A DNA stretch of 6,556 nucleotides from contig JAJRRE010000310.1 of the NCBI GenBank assembly GCA_024279745.1, forward strand, positions 1-6,556, given 5' to 3'. Source of the DNA: Alphaproteobacteria bacterium (GTDB taxonomy: Bacteria > Pseudomonadota > Alphaproteobacteria > Rhizobiales > Hyphomicrobiaceae). Made by a program: the position numbers and the translations under genes. The notes under the pieces were generated by a model, which ran no database searches, was not told where the DNA came from, and saw nothing but the letters and a program-made list of their open reading frames with translations. Shown here one piece after another: positions 5,696 to 6,556 of this stretch; positions within the stretch are counted from its first letter, which is position 1; each line of letters starts with the position of its first letter.

Positions 5696-5740
5696 ATTTA
5701 TAGCTCAGCTATTTATAGCTCAGCTATTTATAACTGATCT
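5696..5740 (-). repeat. Three tandem 15-bp repeats spanning the greA stop codon
   Basis: On the + strand, ATTTATAGCTCAGCT occurs at 5696-5710 and 5711-5725 identically, and a third copy with 3 changes at 5726-5740. On the greA strand the third copy encodes the final residues and stop (ISYK, TAG), so the gene's last codons have been duplicated downstream. The unit is a multiple of 3, so a second in-frame TAG lies at 5709-5711. Each unit contains the odd palindrome ATAGCT-C-AGCTAT (as at 5700-5712). Confidence 0.9.
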
Positions 5741-6206
5741 TCAGCACTTCATAGGATCGCGACCCGCCCGGTGTCGTGAATTCGGCTGAATCGCCTTCTG
5801 ACTTACCAATTAAAGCCCGGCCAATCGGCGCACTGATCGAAACTTTACCAGCCTTCACATCGGCTTCATCAGCGCCGACAATCTGGTAAACCACCTGCTC
5901 TTCGGTATCTTCGTCTTCCAGCGAGACCGTTGCGCCGAATTTAATCGTATCGCCGGACATCTTGGTGACGTCGATTACATCGGCACGCGCAACCTTGTCT
6001 TCAAGCTCGCTCACGCGGGCCTCATTGAAGCTCTGCTGTTCCTTGGCCGCATGATATTCAGCATTCTCCGACAGATCACCATGAGCGCGCGCTTCGGCAA
6101 TGGCTCTGATGATGCGCGGGCGCTCTTCTGACTTAAGGCGCTGCAGCTCGGTTTCGAGCGCGGTAAACCCACCAGTAGTCATCGGCACTTTTTCCATCGT
6201 CATCAT
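5724..6206 (-). CDS. greA: Transcription elongation factor GreA
   Basis: GreA rescues backtracked RNA polymerase by entering the secondary channel and stimulating cleavage of the transcript's 3' end. The N-terminal coiled coil (about 10-75, counted from MEKVPMT) carries the acidic tip GDLSENAEY, with Asp41 and Glu44 at the numbers used for E. coli GreA. The C-terminal FKBP-like domain follows (about 80-157), with FGATVSLEDEDTEE and SAPIGRALIGKSEGD. Start choice: GTG 6209, ATG 6206, ATG 6203 and ATG 6197 are all in frame. AGGAG at 6216-6212 gives spacings of 5 and 8 nt for 6206 and 6203 but 14 nt for 6197, while family numbering favours 6197 (157 aa). I report 6206 (160 aa). The gene is flanked on both sides by short tandem repeats, one covering its last codons. 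Identity is firm; only the start is uncertain by three residues. Confidence 0.97.
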   Translation of the reverse strand: MMTMEKVPMTTGGFTALETELQRLKSEERPRIIRAIAEARAHGDLSENAEYHAAKEQQSFNEARVSELEDKVARADVIDVTKMSGDTIKFGATVSLEDEDTEEQVVYQIVGADEADVKAGKVSISAPIGRALIGKSEGDSAEFTTPGGSRSYEVLKISYK

Positions 6207-6210
6207 CACA

Positions 6211-6218
6211 TCTCCTCT
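6211..6218 (-). promoter_or_regulatory. Ribosome binding site of greA
   Basis: AGAGGAGA on the minus strand precedes three clustered start codons. Its AGGAG core is best placed for ATG 6203 (8 nt) or ATG 6206 (5 nt), and rather far from the conserved MEKVPMT start at 6197 (14 nt). Confidence 0.75.
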
Positions 6219-6270
6219 ACCAGCTGGCCAATAGGACCAACCTTCTTCTGCTCTTCAAACTCGTCAGGAC

Positions 6271-6288
6271 GGCAAATCTTCATTTGCC
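6271..6288 (-). promoter_or_regulatory. Short hairpin in the greA leader
   Basis: GGCAAAT and ATTTGCC form a perfect 7-bp stem around a 4-base loop (CTTC on +, GAAG on -). It begins about 65 nt upstream of the greA start and overlaps the last copy of the 17-bp repeat. It could be an mRNA leader structure if transcription starts further right. No T-run follows in either direction. Confidence 0.4.
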
Positions 6289-6322
6289 CAAGATCTTTGT
6301 TTGCCCGAGATCTTTATTTGCC
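6272..6322 (-). repeat. Three tandem 17-bp repeats upstream of greA
   Basis: Read on the greA strand, copy 1 (6322-6306) is GGCAAATAAAGATCTCG, copy 2 (6305-6289) is GGCAAACAAAGATCTTG and copy 3 (6288-6272) is GGCAAATGAAGATTTGC. Copies 1 and 2 match at 15 of 17 bases, and copy 3 matches copy 1 at 13 of 17. They lie 66-116 nt before the greA start, so they are in its promoter or untranslated leader. The AGATCT core is palindromic in copies 1 and 2. Confidence 0.85.
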
Positions 6323-6556
6323 TACACAGGCACAGCGGCTATTTTTGCACACTATGCCAGACAAGTGGTCACGCGCATTTGCAAAACAAGTGTACCAGCC
6401 CGGCGCCCAACTACCATACACCACTACGACCGGGCAGTCTGCCCGCCGACCGATCTGGCCAAATCCCCTGATTAGCTTTGCAACCAATCGATCTGGTCAA
6501 CTTATTTGGGATGATCCAACAAGACATCCGCCCATTCAAGCAGATTTTTCTGTTGA
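6323..6556. other. Region right of the greA leader, no supported gene
   Basis: A 63-codon rightward frame (6284-6475) crosses the repeats and has no Shine-Dalgarno or recognisable motif, so I do not call it. At the extreme right a leftward frame open to the edge ends at a TAA (6504-6502) after 17 residues, which could be the tail of the next gene but is too short to support. I found no convincing greA promoter. Confidence 0.4.

Noticed and set aside
5445..5696. 83-codon leftward frame after greA, in frame with it past the duplicated stops
   Set aside because: The start would be a TTG inside the repeat with no Shine-Dalgarno, and I see no domain. GreA already has its full family length without it.
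6272..6322. 17-bp repeats as a CRISPR remnant
   Set aside because: Copies are directly adjacent with no spacers, the unit is too short, and there are no cas genes.
6284..6475. 63-codon rightward frame upstream of greA
   Set aside because: Its start lies inside the 17-bp tandem repeats, and it shows no Shine-Dalgarno and no protein-like pattern.

Overview
The window looks like chromosomal DNA of an alphaproteobacterium. The support is a GreA beginning MEKVPMT with the HGDLSENAEYHAAKE stretch, an Lrp/AsnC regulator divergent from alanine dehydrogenase, and a 67-aa protein of a type I associate with this class. I cannot name a genus. I see no tRNA, rRNA, insertion sequence, prophage or CRISPR array.

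Layout, left to right. Positions 2-517 (+) hold the 3' part of a Nudix-fold protein that has lost most of its catalytic Nudix-box residues; its frame is open at the window edge. A convergent Lrp/AsnC regulator lies at 578-1051 (-). A 277-bp AT-rich divergent promoter region (1052-1328) separates it from ald, alanine dehydrogenase (1329-2447, +). That region contains several short dyads suited to an Lrp-type operator and a consensus -10 box. After ald comes a LivJ-type periplasmic amino-acid-binding protein (about 2522-3646, +). The 74-bp gap between them contains repeated CCAAA arms that can pair over the proposed TTG start. Positions 3647-3838 show no gene and no convincing terminator. A small leftward protein (3839-4042, -) faces away from a P1-family (DmpA/NylC-like) self-processing hydrolase (4348-5430, +). 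Positions 5431-5723 hold palindromes and repeats but no supported gene. greA lies at 5724-6206 (-), with a repeat-bearing leader to its right. Nothing firm is visible from about 6323 to the end.

Functionally, the regulator, ald and the binding protein form a plausible amino-acid uptake and alanine catabolism unit: the regulator would sense an amino acid, Ald would interconvert L-alanine with pyruvate and ammonium, and the binding protein would capture a substrate in the periplasm. No ABC permease or ATPase genes are present here, so the binding protein's transporter must lie elsewhere. The P1 hydrolase and greA are unrelated neighbours.

I found no clearly new multi-gene system. The most unusual structure is a cluster of short tandem triplications within about 1 kb: 15 bp x3 in the tail of the P1 gene, 15 bp x3 spanning the greA stop codon, and 17 bp x3 in the greA leader.
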